Source of the DNA: Flammula alnicola
Lineage: Eukaryota > Basidiomycota > Agaricomycetes > Agaricales > Strophariaceae
Length of the DNA: 64,000 nt
Direction: 5' to 3'
NCBI GenBank assembly: GCA_015499995.1
Contig: JADNRV010000011.1
Location: 62,001 to 126,000, forward strand
In this document: positions 1 to 13,250 of the stretch, piece by piece
Numbering within the stretch: position 1 is the stretch's first letter
Layout of the letters: every line of letters begins with the position of its first letter
Translations under genes and position numbers: made by a program
Notes under the pieces: model-generated
The model's database searches: none
Seen by the model: the letters and a program-made list of their open reading frames with translations, nothing else
What the model was told of the DNA's origin: nothing

Positions 1-3000
1 GGCGTCCTCATGCCGGCGAATTGGAATAGTCTCAAATTCAGCCGACGATGAAACGACTTCCAGCAAGCCCTTAAGTTTCGTCCTCTCCTTCAGCGACAGC
101 GTGTAGACCTCGACGGTGACGTCTATGCAAAAATCAGCAACACGTCTCAGATATCATCATGCCAGGAAATACGTACAGGAAATGTTGTAATACGCGGCGA
201 TCATGCCCAAGTTGAGGGCCGAAACATCCATCTCATCCTCTGAATGTAGCGTTCAGAATGGTATCACATATGAGAGAACATGGGGGACTTACCGATAGCA
301 ATACATTTAGAATTGACAAGATCGTTCAATGTAGTCTCAACCAACTCCGAGAGGTGATCAGATACATGCTGATGGCTTGTGTTATGCAGGTTGTAGTAAT
401 TGGGATTTTCGAGCATCCGCTTGTAGAAGTATGTCCAAGTAAGCACATCCTACGGCAATGTATGTCAGGAAGGGCAAGCGGAAAAGAACGACGAAACGTA
501 CCATAGCATCTTGCTTATTCTCGATGGTCTTAACCGCAATCTCAGCGAGGAAGTAATCATGAAGGAGATGAGTAGGCAGATGGGACTCGATCGGAAGGCC
601 TTCCGACAAGAATTTCTTGTAGAAGTCTTTCCGCGTCTGTTGGCACATGAGGACGCATCGACTGCTCTCGTCCTCCAATGGTCGACAAGCTTTGCCCATC
701 ATCTGAAGGACGTCCATGACTGGGTAATCGATGTATCGATGTTCCTTGCCTTCATAGAATTGAACGCCCATAATAATGACCATGTAGCTTGCCACAGGAA
801 GACTCCACGCCGTATCCTTTAAATGAGGTTAGAAAAAGTATATGGACAAAAATAGATGTCCGCATACCTTCGAAGCAACGAGAACTTGGATAGCGCCAGA
901 CTCGAAAAGACGTTGAACAATGCGCTTGTCCTGCTTGTCAAGGGCTTCGTGATAGTAACCAATGCCGTGCTTCAAGGTCTCAACGAGCCCTTTATCGTTA
1001 TATGGTCGAGGTGGGGTTGGAGATCCTCGAGTTCAATGTTGAGGAAGAGATCGGGCTGGTCGTCTGCGGAGCAGTGAGTTAGGATGTCATCAACCGTCAA
1101 ACGGCACTGTCTCCTCGAAGGAACGAAGATGATGACCGATTTGGAGGGTGAGTATTCTTTGATGGCAAGATATGCGGGTTTCGACATAGCGATCATTAAA
1201 GATGGGAAATGGTTGATTGTGAACGACTGAATGTGAATGGCCATATCAAGAGGACGCGCGCTATGATAAGGGAAGTAAATAAGAGCCGCGACTCAACAAG
1301 ACAATAGCGGACATACCTGGGTGAGAAGTTAAAGATGGTATGCTCTGAGGCGCCCATCCATTTTCCAAGGTCTTCGGCATTGGCGAGGGAAACACCGCAT
1401 GCAACGACACGGGTCTTGTTTCCGGTCTGGCGCTCGACATAGCGTGTTCGCGAGATGACAACCTCGTACGTGGGACCAACTTCACCACCGACCATCTGGA
1501 CTTCATCGGCAATCAGGAGACCAAGCGTTTGAACGTTCTTGCGCTGTCTCCATCTCCGTGAAATGACATCCCACTGGGTGCAAGGGTAAGCGATAATTTG
1601 AAACTCGAAAGAACAACAACGTACCTGAGTTGGAGTACAAACGATTACATCTCCCTTCTCGAGCAACCGCAGATCGGCGCTCGTCTCTCCTGTCAGACTG
1701 ACAATCTCCTTTCCGCCTTGAACATTTTGGAATTTATCTTTCCATTCCTTAACGCGCAGGTCGACCATCTCCTGGTAAGGTTCGATGCAAACCGCGCGCA
1801 AGGGCTCCTTTTTGCTCCACAAGCGCAGAATGGCAAACTCTGCACAAATGGTCTTTCCACTCCAGTAGGCGCACCGATGAACACGTTCTCGTCTGACGTA
1901 TACAGAGCCTGGAATACTTGGTCTGGATTTTGTTGAAGGTTTGGATAGAGTTTGCGTAAATGGATTCAACTCCTTGTTGTGTAAAGCCGATAAGGGAAGT
2001 GCTTGGAGGTCGAGGAGAGGGGTAGGCTTGGGGAATTTCTTGGGAAGGATGAGATGCTTGAACGAGATAGGTAGACGTGTTTCGGAATGCAGCCACCGGT
2101 CGGAGATGACAGAGATGTAGTAGTTGGGGGGTACGGGTTCGAACATGGGCACAGTAAGACTGACGTTGTGCTCATCCTCCGCGTATCGTTGACGAAGGAC
2201 GAAATTGTCGTGGAAGAGAATGACCTCTCCGTCAACGTCCTCCACCAGAATCAAGAAAGTTTCCGCTGATCCGTGGATCTTCTCGTCCCAACGGAAGTCA
2301 GGAACAATGGAGAGATCGATACGAAGCAGCGACCGCGTAATGGGTTGAACTTGGGCTTGTAATCTAGGGCGGGTTGTTAAGTATGGAACTTGACATGAAC
2401 TAAAGGTACCTACTGAAGCTTCGGGAAATTATGAACCAGGCGGTGCACCAAGCGACCAGCATTTGGGATACCAATGAGCTCTCCGATTTCAGGAGGCGTC
2501 AGGTCGAAGTACCGGTACCACGGCTATTTAAAATGGGTATATAAGTATGAGAACCCAAGATGATGCGTAGAAAACATACAAATTGCTTTCCTTCCGCCTT
2601 GCGGATGACTTCAGGTGGCACACCCTTGAATTGACGAAGAGGCGTCATCGAACCCCACCTAAAAGCAAAAAAGTAAGCAAATGATAAAAAGAAAGAGAAG
2701 AAAAATTCACATTCGCTTCTCAACCATCTTGCACAGATCCAGAGCGGCCTTGGCTGGAACGGCCCATCCGCGCTTCAAGCATATCTCAAAGATCGCCCGG
2801 AGGATACTATAACACGATCTATCAGGAAAGGAACAGTCGAAAAGTCAGGACAGCAACTTACCGGCCAGCAGACTGTTGCACAAATACCATGTCGGCAATA
2901 AGAACGAAGCCTAGGGAAGATTGAGATCAGAGAAGAGATTAAGACAACAATTGAGCACAAAGCTTACCATCGAGCTTGAGTTGCGAAATATACGCCTGCA

Positions 3001-6000
3001 GCAAAACATTGATCTTTGCAGCTGGCTCCTCGACTGTCTCCTTGACAGGAATGGGTACTCGCTCAAGAAGCCTGGCTAACTCGAGTTTCTCTTCTTGACG
3101 AACCTGTAAAAGTGGAAAGTGGAAGTATCAGCGCCAGCACACGAAAAGAAAGAAAAAACGGAAGCCAACGTACAGGCAACAACCTGAACTCATTCGACAA
3201 CGCAAACACCCTAAATAACTCCAAAGTGGACATCGTCGGCCTAAGGTGCTGGTTGTAAACCATCATCGAGTTGTACGTGACGTAGTAGTAAGACGCGATC
3301 CTTCCCAGTTCTGTGCTTGTGAACCGACCCGTTGACCGCTCGTACTTGATGAGTTGGCACTTCTCCAGAAGCACGGCAGCAGAGTGTGCGATGTCGGCCC
3401 GTTTTTGGATCAGCCCTTCGTCGTCCTCCTGATAGTCGCACCGACTCCATAGAGAGCTGGAGACTTGAGCATCCGAACGTAACTAGAATGTATATAAATG
3501 TCAAGAAACTGCTGAAAGAGTGGAAAAACATAAACCCACAGTAAGTATAACCCAGCCATTGAACGGCTCGTCTCGGTTTCTAACCGTACCCAAAACGATC
3601 TCCGCATTCAGATTATCCGCCAACTTCGACACGAATGCGACTCGATGGGCAGCTGCTGGTTCAGCAAGCTAAGGTAGTATTGAAGCTCCGAGTGGTTGGT
3701 GATAATAATGCCCTCTCCGAACGTATCATACTGCGGTCGGCCAGCGCGTCCGAGCATCTGGAGCACGTCCTGCGAGGACAGCTCGACCCAGCGGCCTTTC
3801 TCGGGGTTGTAGATCTGCGTTCCCTTGATGATGACCGTGTGCGCAGGAAGGTTGACACCCCAGGCGAGCGTCGCCGTGCACACGAGCACTTGCACGGAAC
3901 CGTCGGCGAAGAGGTCTTCAACAGTGCCACGATCTTCTCTTGTCATGCCGGCGTGATGGATGGCGAAACCGAAGGGCAAGAGATCGCGCAGATTGGCGTC
4001 CTTGACGTTGTTCGCTTCCTCCGTAAGAATTTCGCGCACGGCGCCGTCGGGCTTGATGAACTGTGTGATAGTCTCCTTCTCAATGGCCATATCTCTTAAA
4101 AACCTTGCTGTCTTGGCCGTCTCTTTCCTCGAGTGCACGAAAACGAGCGTTTGGTTCTTCCCAGCCTGGTCGAGCACCTTCTCGTAGCAGACCTCGTTGG
4201 TGATCTGATACCTCTTGATAGCTTTCTTCTCTGTAACACCGATAAACTGCTGTTGAAGCCCACAAGGCCTGTATGACGCGTCGAAGTAGAACAACCCCTT
4301 CTTCTCATCGACGCGCAGGAAGGTCGCCACGTCCTGGTAATTCGGCAAAGTAGCCGACAAGCCAACAAGCCGAACATACTCCGACGTCTGCTCCATCCGC
4401 CTAATCGTCCTCGACACAATGCTCTCCAACACTGGACCACGTTCGTCGTGCAGCAAATGGATCTCATCGATGATAATGAGCCGGACGAGATTGGTATAGC
4501 TCGTGTCCGTCTGCTTCCGCGTGATGACATCCCACTTCTCAGGCGTAGTCACGATGAGCTGGGTCTCCGCGATTTGCTGTTTGGTCATTTGCGAATCTCC
4601 GGTAAGCTCGCCGACTCTGACGCCAAAGACTTTGAGTCTAGCAGTGAAGTTGCCGACCATCTCCTGCACGAGGGCCTTCATGGGCGCGATGTAGATGCAC
4701 TTGAAAGCATCCAGGTCGAACCCGCCCGTCTCTTCGCTACGGTGCTTGCCGAGTTCGTTGAGGATAGTCAGCATGGCTACATTAGTCTACAGAGCAAAGA
4801 AAAAAAATGTTAGCAAGGAATGAGGTCATAAATAATGAAAGTCGTACCTTGCCAGCACCAGTAGGCGCACAGAGGAGGATAGGCTCGTCGGTGCCGAAGG
4901 CAATTGGGTAAAGCTTGCTCTGGATGCGATTGAGCTTTTGGACTGTGAAAGCTTCCCGTGCCCATGCTGGTAGGTCCGAGATAGGAACACTTTCTCCATC
5001 GGCGACGGGCTTCTGCTTGGGCGCAGGAACGTGGATCTCCTCGTAGCCCTTCTTCGCCCGTTTGAACGACCCATCCGGCAGTTTACACTTCTTGTTCGAC
5101 ATGAGATGGCCGCCTTGCGAGAAAGCCATGCTCTCGAGATCGACTGTGTGTTTGGGTTGCACAGTAGACCCGGGGGCAAGCGTGGCCGTCTTTGGCACCG
5201 TCGCCGGCCTCTCATCCACGTCCATCCCATCCAACTTGGCAGCCTTGGACTGCCTATCCCCAGCCAGCTCGCGGAGAATCCAACCCAGGCCCTTTTCACG
5301 CATAGCAACCTCGACGTTGACACGCTCGTCGGCATCGCTGCGCATGAGCTTCGTGCACCAAACGATCACGTCGCGGTTTTTCAGGAACTTGGCCGTGATG
5401 TGGAAGCTCTGGTAGTCGAAAAGTTCCATGAGCTGATTTTCACAGTCACGCGCGCTCGATTCGGACCCGAGGATGCTGAGAACGGAGGCTGCTTTGTCGG
5501 CAGCAGTGACCGGGTCTGGGTATACTTCTGAGATCTGGCGCTGAACCCAGAATCCATCGATGGAGTGTGGAGAGACGATATCCTTCTCAGCTTTGACTTT
5601 GGCGCCCCTAGAGGCCTCACCCCCAATGACCAAATCCTCGTCCTGATCTTCCGGAGTTTCGACCTCTTCCTCGTCTTTTCGCTCCTCTTCGTCTTCTTCA
5701 TCAGAGTCCTCCCGAATTTCGTAACCTTCTTCCTCTTCCTCTTCCTGTTCTTCTTCGTCGAACACAACCGCGACACCGCCCTCCTCGTCGATCTCGCCTT
5801 CCTTGCGTTCCAGGTCGGGCTCCGCCATGGTTTCGTCCTCGGCATTGTAGTCGGTGATTTTCTTGGAGAGGTTGACGAGCTGAGAGAACTGCTCGTTGGA
5901 TAGAGCGCCGACGACTTCTTCAATCTCCTTCTTCTTGTCAAAGTCCTTCATGCCTTCATTCTTGAGTGTCTCGAGCACCATGTCGGCAGCACTGCGGACG

Positions 6001-6416
6001 ATGTCCTGCGCCTGATCTCCAAGAGCAGTGTGCACAGAAGATAGAATGAGCTCGTAGACTTGGCGGGTTTCCGCCGTCCGAGGTCGGTATGTGAGGCCCT
6101 CGACGTCGTGTGTTGCCTCGATGATGTCCGCATAGCCAAAGCCAGCCAGGTCGGCCTTGCGCTTCGCAGCGGCCTTTTCTGAAGAGTCCATGCCTTCTAC
6201 GGCCTTTTTCTTCTTTTTGTCGAGGTCCTTGGGCGCCTGTCGGATGACTCTGGAGCCCATGTCCCTTGGGTCGATACGACCAGCAAGTGAAACTGGCGCG
6301 CCATCCGGCTCCTTGTCTCGTCGTGGCAGCGCCGACCTATCCGTCGTCAGGACCAACGATGAGATGGCCCCATAATTGTATTGCGAAAGGTCAGGTTTTC
6401 CAGATCTCCCGGACAT
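1..6416 (-). CDS. BRR2: Pre-mRNA-splicing helicase BRR2 (U5 snRNP), 3' part outside window
   Basis: This is the Ski2-like DExH helicase of the U5 snRNP that unwinds U4/U6 during spliceosome activation. The start at 6416 is the Met of [16 protein letters not shown], typical of fungal BRR2. An acidic N-terminal region is followed by the first helicase cassette. Walker A (APTGAGKT) is split by an intron near 4790-4850, and DEIH, SATLP and the [12 protein letters not shown] motif VI follow. A Sec63 unit comes next, about 3600-2400. The second cassette (about 2250-1200) has a GKT P-loop and DEVQ in place of DExH, fitting the inactive C-terminal cassette of the family. A second Sec63 unit is cut at the window edge. 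Apparent one-base losses sit near 3634, 3437, 1969, 1921 and 1861, where the family sequence continues in a shifted frame. In an essential gene these are most likely sequence errors. Confidence 0.96.
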
Positions 6417-6958
6417 GGTGGAGGAATTTGGAGAAATTCTGCTGAAGTTCAAGTTGGACCGCTGGCAGGACCTGAAATTTCAGTCTGAGCTTGAATATGA
6501 TAATGTAAGCAGGTAAAATTAATTAACTTAATTGATTTTGAATTAATATTTACCAACACTTTGACAGCCATAATTTTGCTTGATTTGGTAATACTCTCTA
6601 CTCAGCAAATAAGCACTTAGCACCCACAGTAAACATTAAACATTTATATCGCAATTTCGCAAATTATCAGTCTTTGTCTCACCCAGGTCTCACCCCTTCT
6701 CATGTACACTCCCTGACTTAGTTCTGTATCTCGTTATACATTATTTCAATCTAATTCTCCTGGATCCAACGTGTTTTCTTGTGGCAATCCTGCAGCGGGT
6801 TGCCCTTGTTCGCTCTACGCGTACGGCACGCGTCAATCACTGGCACGCGTTTCGCGTCAAATCAACACTGGGTCGTGACCATTGAACGGTCAGGTTGCTT
6901 GGAGTTACTCTATAATTTGGAGGTTTATTCTATTAGCAACACCAGATCGCAAAGTTAT
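6417..6958. promoter_or_regulatory. Divergent intergenic region between BRR2 and EZH2
   Basis: These 542 bp separate the start codons of two divergently transcribed genes and must hold both promoters. The BRR2-proximal half is AT-rich (6480-6660). The EZH2-proximal half has CT-rich stretches typical of fungal core promoters. I see no clear TATA box at a convincing distance from either start. Confidence 0.5.
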
Positions 6959-9609
6959 GCAGGGGGAACCCTCTGGCATGACTCCTGTTCCCGACTCCCA
7001 GCTTGGGCTTGAACCTGACGCCTCCGACTCAGGCGAACTCTCCGATCCTAAAGACCTCGTCTCACGAGTTTTTCATCGTCTTGGGATGAATATGCAGCGT
7101 GGCACACCGACATTGTCAACAAACCCTCCAAAGTCTCTCGCGTCCCGCAGTCACGCGTCCGGCTTCTCAAGCGATTGGCTTATATTCCGACAAATTCACA
7201 GCGCAACCCGAGCTCCCAGACCAAATTTTCAAAATAACTGGTTACGAAGACGACTCCTCGCCCTCCCAGGTCCACTACACCAGCGCTCGCGGGTTAGTTC
7301 AACAAAAGACCTTACCACCATATCCTCCTTATGATTCGTGTATTCCCATCTCACGAAACATCATGAGGGGGGACGACCCTGATTATTTGCCCTTCATCCC
7401 ATTCTCTGACGATCCTACGTATGATTACACCTACGACAATGACCACCACAAATATTTCGCGTGGCACAAACCAGATAGGGATCCTGATTGTGCGAGATAT
7501 GTCCTACCTCTTCCTGACTTCCAAGTATTAACTCTTTCGCTTTTGACTATATTAGTAGAGGTCATAGTCTTCGAAACGGTGCGGAAACTAGTGGTTGATC
7601 GTGACCTTTCTTACTGGGAAATCGATAACACTGGTCTCCTTCCAATGCTCACTGACAGGATGCTCAAGCTGACTCGGAAACGGTAGGCAAATGCGGTTTT
7701 GTTCCATTTTGCATCAACCTTCTATTTTTTCACTAGGGACTTCCCAAAGTGGAGACCTGACGATCAACTTAAACCACTTCTTCCGGTGGCAAGCAACGCC
7801 GCCCGCCCTAAGGAAACCGTCAAGTATTTTTTGGACCGGTTCTGCAACAACTTGAACTGTGTGACGGGTTTCTGCACTACGCATCGTAAGAACTCATCTC
7901 ATTGCTTCGTCCTTTAAATATCCCTTAAATCCGATATGTTGGACTCAGTCAAGACCCAATCACCAAATCCAGTAGCTCCCAAGCTACCCTACTACAAGCT
8001 CTCCGACTCGATCGATGCTCCTTGCGGAAAACACTGCTTCCTGCAGACTTCCACTCTGGCCGACTCCATTGTAAGTCGTTCTGGAACACGTATCCATAGC
8101 TAGGTGATATAATTCTTTCGTTTTCCTACCAGGGTACTTTCTGGACCGCAGACGATATGGAAACGCTGTTCGCCGCTCTCGACATCGCCCCAGATGCTTT
8201 ACCATGTGATCTCGCCATCATTTGTCGAAAGCCTTGCCGCGAAGTGCGTTCAATTTCTTTTCGAATTCAAATGGAACTCGAATATCGTAAATAGGTTTAC
8301 AGGCAACGCGCGCACTACAAATCCCCAGCTCCTCCTGTCGAAAAAGCGAAACATATAACATACCCCCCAACTAAATACGATTATAGCATGTCGGATAAGG
8401 AAAGGGGCAAATACGCAACGTAAGATCGAATACCTCTATCATCATCGCGACTATACAAGAGTACGCTTACAATGCTCTAAAATCACTCGACAGCCGACTC
8501 CCTTGCAAACATGCTGGACCGTGCGACGCCACATCAGCCTGTGCATGCTTCTTGACCAGAGCACACTGCCACACTAGATGTGGGTGTGCCAAAGCCTGTG
8601 CGTCTCGGAGCCTTCTCGATTTCAATTAGTGGTATTGACCAAGATCAGGTGTGCGAAGGTGGAAAGGATGCTCATGCGCGAAGTCTGCCAAAGTGTGCGG
8701 CACGAAGAAGTGTTCATGTTTCAGGCAGTTCGTTGAATGTGATCCGGAGGTGTGCCTACAATGCGAGGCGAAGTGGGTGGCTCTGTCATTATTATTTATG
8801 CTTTTTACTGACTTCGATACTGATAGGGGTGTGCAATATCCTTACTTTCAAAAGTCAGAACTGACCCCAGATTTCGTTTCTTTAGATATGCATTCCAATC
8901 TGTGCAGAAACGTTGGGATTCAACGAGGTAGATTCAAGGTTAGATCATTCACCGTCCAAGGATCGATAGATTGTTTTTTTTTTTGACCCGAATTTATTGT
9001 AGGACACTGAGGTACGAGAAAGTCGATGGGGCCTGGGTCTCTTTATGGCAGAGTCCTGCGAGAAGGGAGACCTCGTCACCGGTGCGTTATTTACTCTTTT
9101 CTCGCTGCCGCGTTGTCTGATGCGTTTCCTTGAAGAATACGTCGGCGAGCTAATCTACAATCCAACTGTACGATCACGCGAGTAAGCCGCCTGTTCTTAC
9201 TTTCCTATTGCACGCCACTGATATCCCACTTAGCGGCATAGCAACGCACAAGGGACGTTCCTACATATTCGACCTCAATCGCCGAATCGCCGTAGACAGT
9301 GCCTACGCAGGAAATGGAACGAGATACATCAACCACAGCTCACACCCGAACTGTGACACAGCTGGTATGTCTATTTCCTGAGCTGCAACTCGCTTTGGAG
9401 TTTAAATGGAGCACCGTCAGTTTTCCTGGTCAATGGAGAACATCGGATTGGCGTCTACGCAGGTAAATAGGCTTTCTTCCTAGAACCGCACCGTCTCTGA
9501 CGATACCTCAGCCCGCCGAATACAAAAAGACGAAGAACTATTCATCAATTATGGCGACAAGTTCTTCCGTCAACCACCAGCCGATCAACCTCAAGCCCAA
9601 GGCGATTAA
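6959..9609 (+). CDS. EZH2: EZH2/KMT6-type SET-domain histone H3K27 methyltransferase
   Basis: This is the catalytic subunit of Polycomb repressive complex 2, which methylates histone H3 lysine 27 in the nucleus. The middle part carries the fungal E(z) signature FIPFSDDPTYDY, and FAWHKPDRDPD joins to LEVIVFET across a 66-nt intron (7490-7555). Further introns include 7683-7736. Two cysteine-rich CXC blocks follow at about 8495-8760 (for example KSAKVCGTKKCSCFRQFVEC). The C-terminal SET domain (9000-9609) contains RWGLGLF, EYVGELI, RYINHSSHPNC and the terminal GDKFF segment. The start at 6959 is the best upstream ATG. The frame changes twice near 7081 and 7110-7165 in ways matching one-base losses, so the N-terminus is uncertain. 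The gene is convergent with the unknown gene at 10087. Confidence 0.9.
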
Positions 9610-10086
9610 CCTCAAGTCCAAGGCTAGTATACCCCGCTTTCGGACCATAGCGAAAGCTGCTCGGTAGTACACGAGTAATTACAAATCCCCTTCGGCCATA
9701 GTGGTGTGAAGTGGGCTGGAAAGAGGTATTAGATCAGTTGTGTCGAAACTGTGGTTCTTAAGCTGCTCCTTTAGATTTCGAAGGTCCTTGAATTGCTGGA
9801 TTTTATCGGTTTTCTTGAATGATGCTATTAGGCCACAGGGCGAGATATACAATATTCGAACGTACCTGGTATTTGACTACACGACCAGATGTACTTGACA
9901 CAGCGTAAAACACAGTTTCGGATATATCTAGACTCAAACATCATACCAGCAGTAGAAAAATCGTTGACATTTAGGCTTACCGGTGAACCTGCGTGTACCA
10001 TCTTATATCCCTGCAATCCAACGGTAGCTTTGGATTTGGGTGCTTTCCCCCTTTACTTGTATACGATAATAAGATTTGAGATGGGA

Positions 10087-11304
10087 TCATGCAAGGTGTC
10101 CTATCCTGTAGAACTCACTATGACAGCCGTCGACTTGACGATATCGGCTATGCCAAGTCCTACAAAGCAAACTACACGGGTCGATAACGCGCAACTTTTC
10201 CAGTAGTTTGGATACTCCTTCCACTTGTTCTTTCTTCGACAGTTCGCTCTGCTGTATGATTGGTATGATCTATCTTCAACGTGATGATAATGTAGGGCAA
10301 ATGTCAGTTCTCACCTTGATGTAGGCCGATCGACCAAGTTCGTCTGGAAACGGTGTTCTTCTCTGAGGATTTAACACGTTGACGTCCCGAGATATACACT
10401 CACCAAGCCAATAGAGAACAATTTAGGAAGTATAGAATCCTCCCGTGGGTCGAGTTGGCGGGGCGTCAAATCTAGTCAAAAGCGAAAAAAATTGTCACGC
10501 AGGGCCTTGTGATACAGTTTTAATGGAATGGATACCTGACTCTGGAGGCAGCTCCAGAAGTGGTTATAGGATTACCGTAGTGGTGTCCAATTTTCGCGGA
10601 TTGTTCGCCCGGGCTAACAAGGACGAAGTTTAGAACATCCAGCACGTTGGGTGGAAAGGACGCCCATACTTTATGCCGCAGAATACGACTGTTAGAATGA
10701 AGAGGACATTCAGCCGATTCAGACTGCTGGACTGATGTGAATAAAGAACGTACTATCAAGCCCAACGTCCAAATTGTCATTAATCTCCCGTAGATGCTCG
10801 TAGATCTTGACTCTCTTCGAGCCTGCATAAAATGATTCAGAAGTCACACAAGCACAAAATACCAACGGCATATATTTACCTGAGGACGAAGCGATTTCTC
10901 CCCGCTTTACTATCTCTGTACCATCCGGAACGGTATCGCTGTCTGTGTCGCGCAGCTCGTCCTTTCGTTTGCCAAGAAGCGACTTCGGTGTGCGTGGTTT
11001 CTGTGCCTTCAAACACTCGTTGTCAGCTTCCGAGGGACATTTTAACAGAACAATCTTGCGTACAGAAAGCCCTTTAGAATTCGGCAACGTTGATACGCGA
11101 ATCTCGAGAATGGATTTGGTCTGGCGGACTGGCTTTGAAACCTGCCCCGCACTGCTCAGAGTTGTCGTTGGAACATTCTGGCTCGAAATCCTCAAGCGTG
11201 TCGTCTGCTGATTCTGTTTTGCGAAGATCTTTCGTGAGCGTTTCGCCTATGCGCCGCATGTCATGTTTTAGAGCATGTACTTGACAGTGGCAGAAGACAC
11301 CCAA
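10087..11304 (-). CDS. Unrecognised multi-exon protein
   Basis: I do not recognise the family. A coherent coding path runs on the minus strand from an ATG at 11304 (MGVFCHCQVHALKHD). It passes through a Ser/Lys-rich region (KSLLGKRKDELRDTDSDTV) and an intron at about 10824-10880 that joins SSS to GSKRVKIYEHLREI. Next comes a globular stretch (HKVWASFPPNVLDVLNFVL), then short exons encoding LPKLFSIGL, TPFPDELGRSAYIK and SELSKKEQVEGVSKLLEKL, ending in a TGA at 10087-10089. Two G-rich positions (near 11150 and 10450) need one extra base to hold the frame, as elsewhere in this window. The nuclear-like basic/Ser-rich character is only suggestive. It is convergent with the EZH2 gene. The last exon boundaries are guesses. 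Confidence 0.5.
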
Positions 11305-13250
11305 TGAAACTGATGAAACGGCTTGAAAGACAAGTTAAACGACCATCATCTGGAATCACGTGATGTCAAAGACAAACGCGATTTCTTTTTGAAGTTTTCT
11401 TTCACTTACATTACTACTTAGTAGCGCTTTGGATGGAGATATCCTCGATTGCTTGTGGTTGGATCAGGACATCGATATTCAATCTTTAGTCGAATGATGC
11501 TGACAGTCCTTCAGTCACCACCTTTGTCAAGCACGACGGAACGACTTTCGCCTGGGTGAAATGGGCTACCGCTGCTAAGCATTGAGGAAATAAAGGGCAT
11601 CATGACAAATAGAAAGGCGGCAGAATGGATCACGCAATCTAGTGAATTACGATAGCAACTCCTCTATTGTTACACGCGCGCGTTGAGTGTCCGTTCTGTG
11701 GGCACGAACACCCACACAGCGCCAGGATCATAAATATAAATGCAGATGAATACATCTGAGAAAGAAACAAAAATACAATCTATGTACGATATAAATTCGT
11801 TGATTCGATATTACATAGAGGTGTTGACTGCGATCCATCTAACAACTTGAAGTTGTTCAAGGCGCCTATTAGGAATGTAGAGATGACCCAGACTTACACG
11901 CAAACTTTTACCGTAAACACAATGAAATTGTATTGAGCGTGAGACATAACGCTATGGAATATGGAATTATTCAGATGGCTGTCGTTGCTCTCGTGCTACT
12001 TACAGAGCTGAGAGCATCATGGGGCGGTGATGCCTAGCGGTGACAAGTTTCCAACGGTTGATGTGAGCTATAAGTAACTTTTTACACATTTTAAACATGC
12101 TGTCACATATTTAGACATACTCCTAGTTAGTAGATTGGAGATTTTTCAAGACTATAATTCAATCGATGTTGGCGAGTACAACAGACGTCAACGTGCATAC
12201 GAAGATACTTACTCAGGGGCAGAACTTTGTCCTGTCGGACAAAGCCACGTGTGCGCTGCCGATTACGGCGCCACATATGACATGACAAATTTTCATGCGG
12301 CCGTGGCTCATCCCCTCTCGTGTGCCGACCTCATGAACGGAATTCTGCACATGCGCAGCATTGAACTCGGTCGCCGTCTTCTCCTGGTTCATTGGTACGA
12401 CGAAACGGTAAAATCCATTCAAGGACTGATTTTTCAACTATGCTTCGCGAGATAGTTATACTACGCAAGGAAAAGAAATATCACTGCATTTTCGTTTCGA
12501 CAATATTGATCTATATGTGCCAGTTCGCCTGGGAGAAAAAAATTGTTTATGTACCCGGTATGTATGTCGTGAAACATAGCAACTATAAGCGAAGCTATAT
12601 CGGGAGCACAGCCTCGCGCAGGGACACCACGTCGAACTACATCCCTTTCTTGGCTCTTCCCAGACTTTCCGAAGGAAGAGGAGTATTCTGGAAGTCTCAT
12701 TTCACTGAAAGCAGTTGAGTATGTAGAAGTTGAATGGACTGGGACGTACTTAGTCGTAGTTGATTGCCTTTGACGGGGCCCGAGGCCTGAGTTGGGCCTG
12801 AGAGTTCATTGGAATGCAGGAATTGATCCGTTTTACGTTGGAGTAACATAAAAAGGGGCGATCAAGATCGTCTATCTGCAACAGTCAGATTTCTTACTAA
12901 ACGAGGTCAAAACTCACATTACTCACAGGTCCGACTATTCGAAGAGATTTACGTCCGGAATAGGGAAATCGTCACTGTTTATCCTCTCTGAGAACAAGGG
13001 CAGTGACAAATTGTCTGCGAGGGCGTGAGCCATCGCAGTTCGATCCTTCCAAGATGGGTTTCAGTGTTTGTGTGCCTACCGCCGGCTACAAGTGTGTGCT
13101 CATACCGCACTTGCAGCTGGAAAATGTAGTTTGAGTCGACGTCCAGGCAGGGTGACTCCAGAGTATATATATGCGCCCAGCTAACGATTTTCATATCCCA
13201 TCACTCCCTCAGATAGGACTTCTCAATTACCCAGGCACTTTCGGATTAAC
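11305..13250. other. Intergenic stretch without a supported gene
   Basis: Nearly 2 kb lies between the divergently transcribed unknown gene and the DUF6593 gene. Several ORFs of 70-110 codons occur on both strands, for example 12135-12455 plus, but they overlap each other antisense. None shows family resemblance or joins a plausible exon chain. AT-rich tracts occur at 11720-11820 and 12060-12130. I see no repeats or RNA genes here. Confidence 0.5.
13164..13172 (+). promoter_or_regulatory. TATA box of the DUF6593 gene
   Basis: The sequence tatatatat lies about 80 bp upstream of the ATG at 13251, a usual TATA-to-start distance for fungal genes with short leaders. A CT-rich stretch (13195-13215) follows, typical of a basidiomycete transcription start region. 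Confidence 0.6.

Noticed and set aside
12135..12455. ORF of 106 codons as a small gene
   Set aside because: It overlaps an antisense ORF of similar quality, has no family resemblance, no promoter signal and no exon partner.
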